A stretch of 64,000 bases of DNA, taken from assembly GCA_010094045.1 (NCBI GenBank), contig ML986596.1, positions 29,276 through 93,275 on the forward strand, given 5' to 3'. The notes under the pieces were generated by a model. The model was not told where the DNA came from, ran no database searches, and saw only the letters and a program-made list of their open reading frames with translations. A program made the translations under genes and the position numbers. Shown here in pieces: positions 11,277 to 22,752 of the stretch (position 1 is the stretch's first letter; each line of letters starts with the position of its first letter). The DNA comes from Lojkania enalia (Eukaryota; Ascomycota; Dothideomycetes; Pleosporales).

Positions 11277-11424
11277 ATGATGGCAATGGTCACCGGTAGC
11301 CCTCATATGCGCTAGCCTTCGTGATCCTGTCCTATAAGCTAGACACAATCTCCGTTCTTTCCTGTCTTTAGTTTCTTCATCAACCACTTTTATACAACCT
11401 CTTAACTGATCCTTCAAATACCAG

Positions 11425-12415
11425 CGGCGCAACCAAAGGCATCGGCCGAGCCATATCCCTCTCCCTCACAACCCGCGGCGCCTCCATTCTCGGCACGTTC
11501 TCGTCTCCAGAATCCGCCCACCTCTTCGACACACTCTCTCATACTATCCATTCCTTCTATGCACCCTCCGACGCCCATCACTGCTCCAATCTATCAGCCC
11601 CTAAGCTTGTCGGTATTCCCGCCGACATCACCTCCCTTTCCGCCCCATCGTCCATCCTTGACGCACTACGTACTCACTTCAATGGCAAAGTCGACATCAT
11701 CGTGTTCAACGCCGCCGTCATGGGTTTAGCGAAGATGGGAGAAGGTGGCATGACGACCGAGTTCGTGCAGAAGGCTTTGGCTGGGAATGTGCAGTTTCCG
11801 GCAATGTTGATGGAGCTGCTAGTTAGAGAAGGTTGTTTGCGGCCTAATAGTAGGGTCGTAGGGATTAGTAGTGAGGGCGTTAGAGCGAGGCGACCACCTG
11901 GCGGGTACGTTGATCTAATCCCTAAGAATTCTGTGAAGGGGTGACTATCATGAAGAGAAGTATCCTGGGATTAACATCTGATGTCGTAGGGCAGTATATG
12001 CTGCTACAAAGGCAGCGCTGGAATGCTTCATGAGGTATATTCCTCTCAACTGTTGGTACACTTCACGCGTCTAACTGTTTCTCAGGCAATGGGCCGACGA
12101 GCTGGGAGCTCGTCCTGGTATGGAAGGAACAACGTTCAACTCCGTAAGCGTCGGCTTTACGAAGACGGAGGCATATAATAGTATCCCTTCAGACGTCCGG
12201 GAGAGGCTCACAGCAGCAGACGCTACTGAGGTTGCTGTTGGTAATAGGATAGGGGAGGTAGAGGATATTGCAGATGTAGTTAGTTTATTGATTAGTGATA
12301 AAGCTCGGGTGAGTGTGGTCTCCATTCGACAGTGGAAACTCAGTGCTAATGATCGGTATAGTGGATTAGTGGAAGTGTTGTTGATGCTACAGGAGGAAAA
12401 ACTAAGATTATATAA
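11425..12415 (+). CDS. Short-chain dehydrogenase/reductase, spliced, 5' exon unresolved
   Basis: Readable exons are 11425-11904, 11990-12034, 12086-12308 and 12362-12415 (stop TAA); all joins keep frame. The cofactor motif is TKGIG near the start, the NAA-type turn reads NAAVMG, and the catalytic YxxxK reads YAATK across the second exon, with the expected serine in ISSEG. The C-terminus ends WISGSVVDATGGKTK, typical of SDRs with a terminal glycine-rich stretch. The family uses NAD(P)H to reduce or oxidise alcohol/ketone groups; the substrate is unknown. The natural first exon would be ATGGCAATGGTCACC near 11282, but the only GT donor there breaks the frame, so the 5' end may be decayed or use an unusual splice. 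Confidence 0.75.
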
Positions 12416-14584
12416 GGCCCTATGTTGAGGTTTTGAGAAAAATAAGAAAGAATAGTTTTCAGGAGCGTATCTACGTAGATTAGGTGAGGCGATATAGGAT
12501 TATATGTGTTGAACTTAAAGTTGATCTAGGGAATGTTTCATAGCATTCTCTCGTCGCAAATTGCGCTATGACGCGCAGTATGCCATGAGTATCTTTCTAG
12601 CTTCATCCTTAATTTCCCCGAACTATGGTGATATCATTTGAAATCCCTTCAACTACGACAACAGGATAGAGTTACTCCTTGCATTGAAATGAAGCTGGGA
12701 GCGAGTATGTGTAACGCCGTGCCTATTGATTAGTGCCTCATTTGAAAATATGGAGCACAATCACCGTCCACCGGCAACAAAGTCATGTATCCTACTTTAC
12801 TGAAGTGATTTATCTCATCAGGTCTCATCTTACGAATATCCTAAGAGATCTGCCGATGGACGCTGCCGTCCTGCTTGGCTGATGAACCGAACCTGGGTAT
12901 GTTCGAGATTACATCCCCATAGGGGGCTATCAGAAACGTGTTTGGATAACCCGGCATCGGATATCCAGACCTCGGTGTTTACGTATACGCAATGCCCTCG
13001 TAAATTGAATGGTGCCCGATACCTGTGACATGACTGCTGTCGACAGAAGCAGGCTGCTGAAATCCACCCTAGAGGAATTTGTCCTTTCAATGGGGACGTA
13101 TAGATGGTAGAGAGGCAGAAGTCGTAGATTAGGTAACGTCGGCTGCAAACGTCGAGCTGCGAGAAGTCTGAGTAGTGTCAATGGAACATGCCACTTTCGA
13201 CGTTCGATGCCTCTGGCCCTTGATGTCCCGAAAAGAGGAGCCTAACGAGAGTGACTTTCTAGATTGTAACATCATTGCCTGCGATAGTCGGTGGAACGGG
13301 GTAAATTTCTCCTGGCGATATGTAGTTCATCTACAACCTCGTGGCTCCCTGCCGGTTAAATGTGGTATAGGCGGGTAATTGTGCATACTGGCCGTGATGC
13401 TGAACGCTAGTGATATTTGGTTCAGACTATACTCGAGATCAGCCAACGCTCCTACAACTTCTGAAGGGAATTGACTGAGGAATCTCGGAAGATGGGATGT
13501 AGCTGGGGAGAAGGAGTAGAGGCAGCTGTTTCCAGTCCCGTCGCGGTGTCCCTGATAATAACGTAATAATTTCGAGCAACTTTAACGCCAATCTGAGGGA
13601 AGCATATCGCTCCCCAACCCGTTCGCTGAGAATTGAGGTCCAATTCGGCGATGCTTTAGGCCAAATTGGACGACGTGGTACAGAGACGTCCCAGTCCGTG
13701 CCGCTTTGAGCATTACCCTAGGGGAGCAACGGTGAAGGGTACCTCGATGGCACATCGACATGCCCATTTAGAGACGACTGGAGCTTGGATGGGTCTCTTG
13801 TCCAGCACATGGCAATTGTCTGGAGTCTGGTGTCCGGCGTCCGGTAGCGGGCTGTGTTCGTATCGCTGCTAGACACGATACATAGTCGAGCGCGCCCCCC
13901 AAGGTCCACCAATCCAGGGACGGGCGCGGGCTGGAGCTCTACGACATTCCAGCAACCGGTCAGCAATATGACGATGCCGTCCGCGCGCAGTGGGAGAATG
14001 ATGCTCGGCGCAGGCGTGAAGTATCCGGCAGCGGGGGGGTGATTGGTGCGAAATTGGACGCCTCAGCGACCGGATGGCCGCGAGCACGGATAAATTCCCA
14101 CCCCAGGCGCCGGCGCCGCAGGATGGTCCCGCGCTGCCCGCATTGCGTCCAACTGCCCGAAATGCGCGTCCTTAGGACTTGGGAACGGCATATTGGTAGC
14201 CCAGCCATACGACGACGCCAGAAAAGGTCGAATGCGCGCGGATTTTGCGGATCCCCCGAGGCTCCCGAGTGGGTAGGATATGGTGCAACCTTTGCTATCA
14301 GCCCGTCCACGCTTGTCGATCAAACCCTCGCTCACTTCTATATCTCAACCAGCGGTGTTCGGTGGCAGCTCCAGCTGCTCGACCCGTCTATATACATCCA
14401 GCTACCGCCCCACTCGCGCCGTACTGTCTGGAAATCTACGGAGATGGTCACGAAAGCCGTCGAGTACTGCCAGTTGAACACCTCCCGTCGCATCTACGCC
14501 GAGATCCAGCTCCGTATCAACGGCTTCAACACTTACGGCTAGATCTCCCCCCCTGCGCACGCCTACTACCCCCTCCAGCCTTCT
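12416..14584. other. Long gene-poor upstream region, nothing assigned
   Basis: About 2.2 kb between the dehydrogenase and the quinate-repressor-like gene. GC content rises strongly after 13.6 kb and produces overlapping open frames on both strands, a composition effect. One plus-strand frame (14039-14542) ends 42 bases before the next ATG and reads plausibly over its last 60 residues, but I recognise nothing in it and it does not restore the missing N-terminus of the next protein. Confidence 0.5.
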
Positions 14585-16627
14585 ATGGCTACCATGATAC
14601 AAACAGAGCCTCTCCAACCGCCGCTTCTCAAGGAAAGTGCCGTAGTCGACATTGGGGAACTTCCTAATGGGGCCAAGCCGGCGCTCCTGATCATTCACGA
14701 TGATGGTGAGGAGGATATTGTGGGCATATTTGCGGACGTTCTTGGACAGTCCTGGGACTCGGTCGTGTCGTTAGACGAAGTAAGGATGGGCAGAAATTCA
14801 ACTATCAATGGCCTACGGAATACCTTAGTGGGAGCACAGTTGGACGGCTGGGACCGATCGATGATCCTGATCAATGCGCACCGGGTGGACGGAGGACGGG
14901 AAAACGACGAGGCCCTTACCGATCGTTGCGACTACGAATACCTCTACACCAAAACGCCTTTCTTTCGGAGGGATGTTGCGCGGTTTTTGTCCTTCATTCT
15001 CGGCCAGATCGGCCCCCACAAAGACCTAACGAAGAAGGCGCGGACGACGTTGATATCCACTACATTTCCTGATGTGCATGCAGCCCTACCTAACCTCGAC
15101 ATTCTCTCCGTCGGCGCAGATGCTATAGAGATGCGCGTAGACTTATTGGAGGAGCCTCTGCCGGACGGGAGCATCAAGAAGATTCCTAGCTTGAAGTATG
15201 TTGGGGAACAACTAATGATGTTGCGTCAGCGAACAGAATTGCCCATCATATACACTACAAGATGTACAAAGGAGAACGGCCGATTTCCCATGGACGACCC
15301 TAGCCTTATTTACAAGTACCTCTCGCGCGCTATCCAGTGGGGTTGCGAATATATTGACGTGGAAGTGTGGTTGCCAGAAGACATCCGGCGTCAGCTCGCC
15401 GAGAAGAAGGGCAGCAGCAAGATCATTTCCGCATTCCACGACTTTTCCGGGAGCTTCAAATGGACCGCCCCTGAGACCCAACAATTGTTTGAACGAGGCG
15501 CTGTCTATGGCGATGTAGTTAAAATGTACGCATATGTAAATTCAATGCAGGACAACTACGAGCTTGAATACTTCCGGATGAATATTCAGAGCAAATACCC
15601 TTACCCACCATTCTCCGGCCTTAACATGGGTCCTATGGGCCAGCTATCGCGGACGTTGAACAAGATCTTCACTCCGATAACGCATCCTCTCCTTCCCTTA
15701 ATTGCTGCTCCTGGTCAGTTGAGTGCTGCCGAGATCAATGCCGCCCTTCACACCATGGGCCAGATGCCTAAGCTGGACATTTACGGTATCGGATCCTTCC
15801 GATCAACCTCGCAGGCCATGTTCTTTGAAAAATGCTTCAACGAGCTGGGTCTTCCACATCAGTTCCTGTTTGCTGAGAGAGCTCCGAAGGCATCGATAGA
15901 GAACATATTGCGGCGACCAAATTTTGGAGGAGCTTTTGTCAATCCGCCTGTTGCGGCTTCTGCGGCCTATCTGCCATCGCTATCGAATGCGGCTCGAACG
16001 ATTGGACAAGTGGATACCGTACTGGTTAGGTCAGAAAATGGGCATTCGACGTTCATCGGTGATAACGTGACCTGGAAGGGTATCCGTGCAACGTTGAGCC
16101 GCGACTTTGTGCCCTCGGCTTATGGGGGACGAGCTGCTTTGCTTTTGGCAAATGCAGAGGCCGATGCAGCTGCATCGATATTTGCACTAAAGAGCCTGGG
16201 CATCGGACCAATCTATACTATCGGGTTTAAGATGCAAGGGACGCTGGCTGCCGATGTGGAACCGGTGCGATCAGTCGAGGATGTCAAGCGGTTAGAGCAG
16301 CCCTTTGTCATTATATCCGCACTGCCAGCGGAGAAGTCGCTCCTGGTGGTGCCGCTACTCAAGCATTATAGGGTCGACGGGCGGAATGGGACAGGCAATG
16401 GTCATGTAGATGGTAGCAGCATCAAATCAGCAGGGAAAGTATTTGTCGACCTCGCTAGCGGACCTCGCAGGGCGGACCCGCTGACAGTTGCTACATCAGC
16501 CGGCTGGACGGCGTACGGCATGGCGGACGTGTCTGCGTGGACGACGGTAGAAACAATCCGGTTGCTGGTGGGACAGAACGTGTGTTATGACTTTGTGCGA
16601 TTAGCGTCTGGCCGATCACTGTATTGA
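14585..16627 (+). CDS. Quinate-repressor-like protein (AROM C-terminal domains, QutR/QA-1S type)
   Basis: Intronless, 680 residues. Order: a degenerate shikimate-kinase-like stretch (about 1-140, ending FFRRDVARFL, no P-loop), a type I dehydroquinase-like domain (about 145-360), and a shikimate-dehydrogenase-like domain (about 365-680). The dehydroquinase catalytic histidine and Schiff-base lysine seem retained (H285 in SAFHDF, K313 in DVVKM). In the dehydrogenase domain the catalytic lysine and aspartate motifs are altered (GGAFVNPP, NVTWKG), so that activity is probably lost. This architecture is known from QutR/QA-1S, which hold the quinate activator inactive. Those are about 900 residues; this one lacks the N-terminal kinase fold portion. 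A bifunctional enzyme is a less likely alternative. Confidence 0.8.
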   Translation: MATMIQTEPLQPPLLKESAVVDIGELPNGAKPALLIIHDDGEEDIVGIFADVLGQSWDSVVSLDEVRMGRNSTINGLRNTLVGAQLDGWDRSMILINAHRVDGGRENDEALTDRCDYEYLYTKTPFFRRDVARFLSFILGQIGPHKDLTKKARTTLISTTFPDVHAALPNLDILSVGADAIEMRVDLLEEPLPDGSIKKIPSLKYVGEQLMMLRQRTELPIIYTTRCTKENGRFPMDDPSLIYKYLSRAIQWGCEYIDVEVWLPEDIRRQLAEKKGSSKIISAFHDFSGSFKWTAPETQQLFERGAVYGDVVKMYAYVNSMQDNYELEYFRMNIQSKYPYPPFSGLNMGPMGQLSRTLNKIFTPITHPLLPLIAAPGQLSAAEINAALHTMGQMPKLDIYGIGSFRSTSQAMFFEKCFNELGLPHQFLFAERAPKASIENILRRPNFGGAFVNPPVAASAAYLPSLSNAARTIGQVDTVLVRSENGHSTFIGDNVTWKGIRATLSRDFVPSAYGGRAALLLANAEADAAASIFALKSLGIGPIYTIGFKMQGTLAADVEPVRSVEDVKRLEQPFVIISALPAEKSLLVVPLLKHYRVDGRNGTGNGHVDGSSIKSAGKVFVDLASGPRRADPLTVATSAGWTAYGMADVSAWTTVETIRLLVGQNVCYDFVRLASGRSLY

Positions 16628-17719
16628 GAAAGACTGCAATTTCAATGTACATATGCACCCCCGAAGGGTTTTGTCAATGGCATGGCGGCGCTGTGTGACG
16701 TGTGCGGCATATTGGACGCTCCCTGGGGCAATCTTGAGGGGGCTGAAGCTACGCCATCTGCTCTACCTCAAACCAACGTGAGCACGGCGCACGCCCCAAT
16801 AATGACGACCAGGGATTCCGGGAGATGAGTGCATGTTGCCCGGGACGTACGTACATGTACAGCGCAACGGCCGTCCTCGTGGGCGCGTACCGGGCGCAAG
16901 CGACTGTAGTGCAGCATGGCTCCAGCGGGCATTTGGCTGGCATTGGCTCGCCTGGAGACCGTTGCTGGCTACCCCAGATTCCAGCGAGCCGTCCAGATGG
17001 CAGTCTCCGGCGCCATGCCTGGAAGGGCAGCCAGCGTGAGACGGCTGCAATTTATCTGGGCCCGACGTGCAAATTGCAGTAGCGGGCGCCACGCCACTCG
17101 AATTGGCGAGCTGGGTTCGCGATGAAGCATACCGAGGCAGGACGACGGCGGGACGGGCTCTGGTGGGTTTGCTCTGGGGCGTGCGGCCTGCTCCAGCATC
17201 AATCATTCAAACCCGCTAACCCGCTAACCTCGAAGTGGCCCTCCAACCTGCCCTCCCCCTCGCCCCCGTGATATTCAAGCTCTGCTGCCCCCTCTCTTCC
17301 ATTGCGACTCGCACTATGCTACGCCCTGAATGTCGGCCCGGCGCTGGCTCCCAACTGCCGCGTCGAGTTAGGCCCGCGATCGTCACTATCATTCCCCGTT
17401 CCCCAGCCCTGCATCTCTCGCGAGCGTGACGGAGACGCAAACTGAATCATATCGGAGCTCGACCGCCCGTAGATGCTCAAGCCCTGCCCGTGCGTGAGCC
17501 CACCCTGGTCTGTTCGTCCCCACAGCCTGTGTGGACGCCATAGGCCTTAATTTGGCTATCCATCTCACGCCTCTTGCATCTCTGCATCTCTTGCCTTTCT
17601 TAACGTCTTTCGATCCTGTCAACGTCCCGCCGGTCGCCCCGCCCACCCGATATGCGTCCTGCCTCCAAGTCCAGCCCATCTGAACGTCCCTCGAGGTCTT
17701 CAACTCACCGACAGCGACT
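16628..17719. other. GC-rich intergenic region upstream of the zinc-cluster gene
   Basis: About 1.1 kb. High GC gives open frames on both strands (16.75-17.2 kb and 17.4-17.85 kb) without recognisable motifs. It should hold the terminator of the repressor-like gene and the promoter of the regulator. A pyrimidine-rich stretch precedes the start at 17720. No binding site can be assigned by eye. Confidence 0.55.
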
Positions 17720-20530
17720 ATGTCCAGGCCCCAGATCGGCATTGACCGCCTCCCGACTCGGCGTGCCACCAACGAGCCGCGGGAATCGATGAACTGCAAG
17801 AGTTGCCGGAAACGAAAGGTATCTGGTTCCTGACGACCCGGCATCACCAATTGGACTCGACTAATGTCTTTTTAAGATCAAATGCAACCGCACACGCCCG
17901 AGCTGCGAGGCCTGCCAGGTCTTCGCATGCCCTTGTATTTACGGTACGCGGGAGCACTTCGGCTTATGATTCCTTTGGGTCGGAAACTGATGTCCGCCAA
18001 CAGACGCAATTCCTAAGAAAAGAGGACCAAAAACAGACGTACTCGAGGCTCTTCTGAAGCGTGTCGACGGACTAGAAAAGCGCCTACATTCTGAGGGCAA
18101 GAGTGACACTGTCCCGGACACAGATTCCTCGACCAGCCAGGAAGCAACCAACGACAACACCAAGATCACCAACGCATCATTGGCCCCTCCCCGACCTTCA
18201 GTCGAGATAGCCCCGAACCCCGCGGCATCAGCGAATCAGCTGATGTCACCCGTCGAGCCAAGGTACCCATCCATTTTCTTAAAGTGCGAATTTGGGATTA
18301 TAGCTAATAGCCCGTCAGCCTGCAATCACCAAACATGATACCGGATCTACTTTTGGATACCTACTTTGCCAGGATCCATGGAAAACCCTACCACATCCTA
18401 GACGAGACGACCACAAGGCAGCGCATGCAAGCCAATCAGCTTCCGACATACTTAGCCTACGCCATATACGCTGTGAGTGCCAGGTAAGTCGGATATCACA
18501 TGACCAACATCAGCTCAATTAATCTAATTTGCCAAGGTATGCACCCCATTTCGGTGGATACAATGCCGCTGTCAGAATTGGCCAAGAGTACGCAAGACGC
18601 TCTCGGATGGAGCTTGATATTGATGAGCCGTCTATCGAGGCCCTGCAGACCCTGCTACTACTTTCCCAAGCGAGCTACCAAATGGGAAAGGGCAAGAAGA
18701 TTTTCATGCTACTCAGTACGTTTTTCGCTTTGTCGGACATTTCTCATCGCTAATCTCAATCTTAGCTTCTGCCATCAGCATGGCGTTCGCGCTCGACCTC
18801 CATCGCGAACTGCCCATGACGTTGAAAGTTTCGCTGGGCGAACGAGAGGGTCGACGAAGACTGTTCTGGTCTTGTTATCTCATGGACCGTTTTTCTGCGA
18901 CAGGCTCCAAAAGACCCTCATTAATCGCGGATGAATCTGTTGTGCTTCGCTTACCATCATGGCAGCTACATCCAGGCGCAATGCTCCTTGAAGGGGATTA
19001 TTTTCCCAACGGCAACAATTTGCAGTACATGGCCGGCGCGGGTAAAGGTGGGCAAGGCAGCATGGGTATGCTGATCGGCATAGCCAAAATCCTAGGTATA
19101 ACAAATCGGTACCTGGCAGCCGGAGGGGTCAAGGGTGATTCTCACTTCCCTTGGCATTCGCTTTCCAACCTCTCGAAGATTCGACAAGAACTGGATATCT
19201 GGGCTTCCGACACGCAGGATACGTTCACCTCGATTGAGGCTCTATTTGGCCAACCTGACAGCACAATATTGGTACTCAGCAAGCTGGTTTATCACCTCAT
19301 ACATTGTCTCATTTATCGACCATTTTTACCGGTAGACTTGGCCGAGCTCTCGGGAACATCACAGCACCAATCATGGCAAATCGAAGCTACGAATATGTGT
19401 TTTCTTCACGCTAATGCCATCGCGGAATTAGTCGAAATAGGCAGAGCATCCTCCATTATCGATTGGCCTGCCTTTGTAGGTTACTGCGTCTGCACTGCTG
19501 GTACGATACATGTGCATGGAGCTCATTATCGCGGACGCGAAGGCGAGGTATTCTCTGTCAGCCCGGAATTTTTGTCCCGAGAGATGCACCAGCTTTCCGA
19601 GTTACGATTCATTTGGGCTGGTGTCCAACATCAACGTGACACACTACAGACCATCTACGGATGTCACACTGAGCTCGTCAAATCATTGGCAAGCAATCCA
19701 ATGCGCTTCTCACCGGTCTTTCAATTGGAGGACTTCTTTGACCGGTATCCGGGACATATTTTTGATGGCGCTCATGTAACTTTTACTGATATACAGGTAG
19801 AAGCGCTCCACGAGAGGTGAGGAAGAGCACTATAAACTACATTTCAATGTGCTTATAATCGTTTAGCCTCGCGCCATACAATACCGAACATCGCAATGAT
19901 ATGTATACGAACGACAGCATGGTAAGCCTAAACAGCTACCCACAGCCTCACATGCAATCAACACCCCAATACTCGAACGGCCACCCCGCAAAAAAACGAA
20001 GATCGACCGTCGCGAGCTCATCCAAACCAAACTTAGTATCCGCACCACCACTGCCAACCCCGACATCAGCAACACATCTACCTACAAATGCCACAGTGGG
20101 ACCCTCATCCTCATCAACCAATGAAGCCAAGTCGCCAGACCTCAACAACACCGCCACTCCCAACGCCCCCTTTACACCACCCGGCTCTTCTGCCATAAAT
20201 CAGTCCGCCTTCTCCTTCTCCCCCAACTTCTCCTTCTCCCCCCTCCCGCAAATTGCCTCCCTCTCCGCAACCCCGCAGCCTAGTCATCAAACAACCGCCG
20301 CGGGGGTCCCCGACAGCGAACCCGCTCCCCCGAACTTCGACCCTATGCTCAGCATGCCGACACCCTATGACCAACAAGCGACACCTGGCGCGGCAAGCGC
20401 GTCCGGAAGCGCGCATACGGATCCAGACAAGGATCCATTCCTCAGTCTGTTGGAGCAATTGGCAGAGAACGAGGTCTCGAGGGGCGGACCCAGTGAGCTG
20501 GATTTCTTTTTGAGTGAGCAGAGTCGGTGA
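17720..20530 (+). CDS. Zn2Cys6 transcription factor with fungal-specific domain
   Basis: Seven exons: 17720-17818, 17877-17943, 18004-18262, 18319-18483, 18537-18715, 18766-19816, 19867-20530; 827 residues, all joins in frame. The binuclear zinc cluster lies at residues 26-53 ([11 protein letters not shown] then C-x6-C-xx-C...C), split by the first two introns, followed by a KKRGPK linker and a heptad-like stretch ([16 protein letters not shown]). The middle region (about 140-560) is a fungal_trans domain with the [13 protein letters not shown] signature. The C-terminus is low complexity with PAKKRR as a likely nuclear signal and an acidic tail. It lies 1.1 kb downstream of the quinate-repressor-like gene on the same strand. 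Its zinc cluster does not resemble that of QutA/QA-1F as I remember it, so a joint role is only possible. Confidence 0.88.
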
Positions 20531-21046
20531 AGAGATCTTGGGATGGATAGGTTTTCTTGTATATCTTTTTTGGGAGGAATGATGGTTCGCTGGATCTTTG
20601 GGATTTATATTCATATATATATATATATGTGTGTGTATATTTTGGTGTTGGGCATGTGTAGCGTAACGCTTGGACGTCCTATACTTGTCGGGTATCCGGG
20701 AACAGCGCCGGCAATGGGAAAAGGCGGAATTCGTGTTTATTTTTTCCCTACCTTTTTGGGAGTGTATGTAAACGTTTATGTGATATGCAGTGTACGATAT
20801 ATGGCAGAAGACAATGACAGCAGCAAGGCATCACAAGTAGGACTTATGCATGGTGATCAATGCTTTGGACTGGTGAGAATATATTTGGTATTTGGTATTG
20901 CGAGGAAAAAAACAACTTAAATATATGCCTATGGAAGCGCCGCGCTCTAATGCTGCACAAATAGCAGGATCTTTCTATGATATATACGCTGAGGGCATTG
21001 TATATGGGGCGCCAGAACGCATGCACATATTCCGGTCTCGGCAAAT
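20531..21046. other. Convergent intergenic region with a TA/TG microsatellite
   Basis: The 3' ends of the zinc-cluster gene and glutathione reductase face each other here. A TATATA...TGTGTG tract lies at 20612-20640. No coding signal. Confidence 0.6.
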
Positions 21047-22656
21047 CTACGTCATGGTAACTAACTCCTCTGCAGAAACAGGGTGGATAGCCTGCAAAAG
21101 AACAACCTGTTAGCATTACATGTTCTCAGCAGAAGAGACACAATACATACCACGCAATTATCAAAGTCCCTCTTGGTAGCTCCCATCTTAATTGCGACGC
21201 TAAACCCCTGCAAAATCTCCGAACTGGCGGTGCCTAGGATATGCAGGCCGACGATTTTCTCCTCGGGCCCGACGCAGATGATTTTATAGGCGGTGGGGCC
21301 CTTGTCGCCCGCGTCCATCATGGCGTAATACATGGCCGTGAACTCTGTTTTGTAGATTGTGACCTGGTCGCCGTACTGATGGCGGGCCTGCGGCTCCGTG
21401 AGGCCGATGGCGCCGATTTCCGGGTGAGCGAAAACGACGGAGGGGATATTACTATACTCGAGGCGGGCGTCGGGGTTGCCGCCGAAGAGGCGATCGGAGA
21501 GGCGGCGGCCGGCGGCGATGGCGACAGGGGTGAGCTCAAAGCCGCTGTCTGAGACGTCGCCGATGGCGTAGATGTTTGGGATGCTGGTGTTCTGGTACTT
21601 GTCGACCATGATGTGGTTCATATCGTTGAGCTTGATGCCTAGGTCTCGGATGCGCAAGTCCTCGATCTCCGGCGTGCGGCCGACGGCGAATAGGACCTGT
21701 TCCACTTCGATAGTGGACTCATTTCCTGACTCTGTTTCTTGGTAGGTGACGCGCTTAAAGCCGTTGCCAATGTCTTCTACTTTTGTGATTTGCGAGCCCT
21801 TGTAGAGCTTCGTACCCTGGCGTTCGTATTCTTTGGTTACCGTGTCTTGGATCATGGGGTCGAATGTTCGGAGCAGCTTTTGGCCGCGGATGAAGAAGTG
21901 GACTTTGGAGCCCAGGGCATGGAGCATGCCGGACATTTCGACGCCAATGTAGCCCGCGCCCGACGTGGCGATGCTCTTGGGCTGTGTCTTGAGGTCGAAG
22001 AACCCGTCACTGTCGATACAAAGCTCCTTGCCTGGGATATCTGGGATTTTAGGACGACCACCGGTTGCGATGAGAATATGCTTCGCTTTGATCCTCTGGG
22101 TGCCTCCGCTCTCCAATGCTACCTTGACTTCGTCCTTTGCTATGAACGTCGCTCTGCCCTTGACATGGTCGATGCTATCCTTGTTCAGGTTATTCTCGTA
22201 GATGCCGTTCAACCTCTTGACGTAAGCGTCCCTCTTATTCTTAAAGTACTGCCAGTTGAATGTGGGTTCTTCGAATCCCTCGAATCCGTAGTGTCTCGCG
22301 TCTTTGAACGTCTCAGCGATAGCGGCGGCGTTCCAGGTTACTTTCTTTGGCACACAGCCTACGTTCACGCAGGTTCCGCCCATGCGTGCCGACTCAACGG
22401 CGATGACCTTTGCTCCATGCTTCGCGGCTCGTCGCGCGGATGCGATGCCGCCACTCCCAATCCCTATCACCAAGTAGTCATATACTTGATCAGCTGGGGC
22501 CATGGTGGGTCCTGAGGTAGAGAAATGATAAGAAAATACTGAGAGACGAGAGGCTGCCACTATCACTCTATTTAAGGGGGTAAAGGGCTGGGAGACAGTG
22601 GCGGAACAAGACAGCGGCGTGAGACTCTGGAGTCTGCGGACGAATAGTCTACTCAT
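21047..22656 (-). CDS. GLR1: Glutathione reductase, probably dual mitochondrial/cytosolic
   Basis: Exons 22656-21151 and 21091-21047, with one 59-bp intron. FAD-binding motif GIGSGGIASARRAA, redox-active disulfide CVNVGC in GGTCVNVGCVPKK, NADPH-binding GAGYIGVE with FIRGQKLLR, second FAD motif YAIGDV, and the C-terminal catalytic HPVSAEE on the short last exon. It reduces oxidised glutathione with NADPH. From the first ATG (22656) the protein is 516 residues and begins with a 50-residue basic, serine-rich leader (SRLFVRRLQ...); a second in-frame ATG at 22503 (MAPADQ) gives 465 residues starting at the usual cytosolic N-terminus. Two start sites for two compartments are known for yeast GLR1. 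A still earlier ATG at 22716 is possible but less likely. Confidence 0.95.
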
Positions 22657-22745
22657 GGAAGCAGTAAACGACCTGAAGGATTTCACCGACCACTTAAAAA
22701 AAAAGCAGTGACGCAAGTACTAGAGCTGGAGTAGAAGGCTGCAGG

Positions 22746-22752
22746 TTAGTAA
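22746..22752. promoter_or_regulatory. Possible Yap1 response element upstream of glutathione reductase
   Basis: TTAGTAA lies 90 bp upstream of the first GLR1 start. It matches the TTASTAA site bound by Yap1/AP-1-like oxidative-stress factors, and GLR1 is a known Yap1 target in yeast. A seven-base match alone is weak evidence; position and gene identity make it worth noting. Confidence 0.4.

Noticed and set aside
11277..12415. Calling the dehydrogenase a definite pseudogene
   Set aside because: All later exons join in frame and keep the catalytic residues; only the first exon is unresolved, so decay is not established.
13582..14667. Dense overlapping open frames on both strands before the repressor-like gene
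   Set aside because: GC-rich sequence lacks stop codons by composition; frames overlap in all directions and none shows a domain or a splice that joins to the next gene.
14585..20530. A secondary-metabolite or quinate gene cluster
   Set aside because: No synthase, transporter, P450 or quinate catabolic enzyme is adjacent; neighbours are housekeeping genes.
21739..22515. 258-residue plus-strand open frame
   Set aside because: It lies exactly antisense to glutathione reductase, whose motifs are unambiguous. Its residue content mirrors the codons of that gene.
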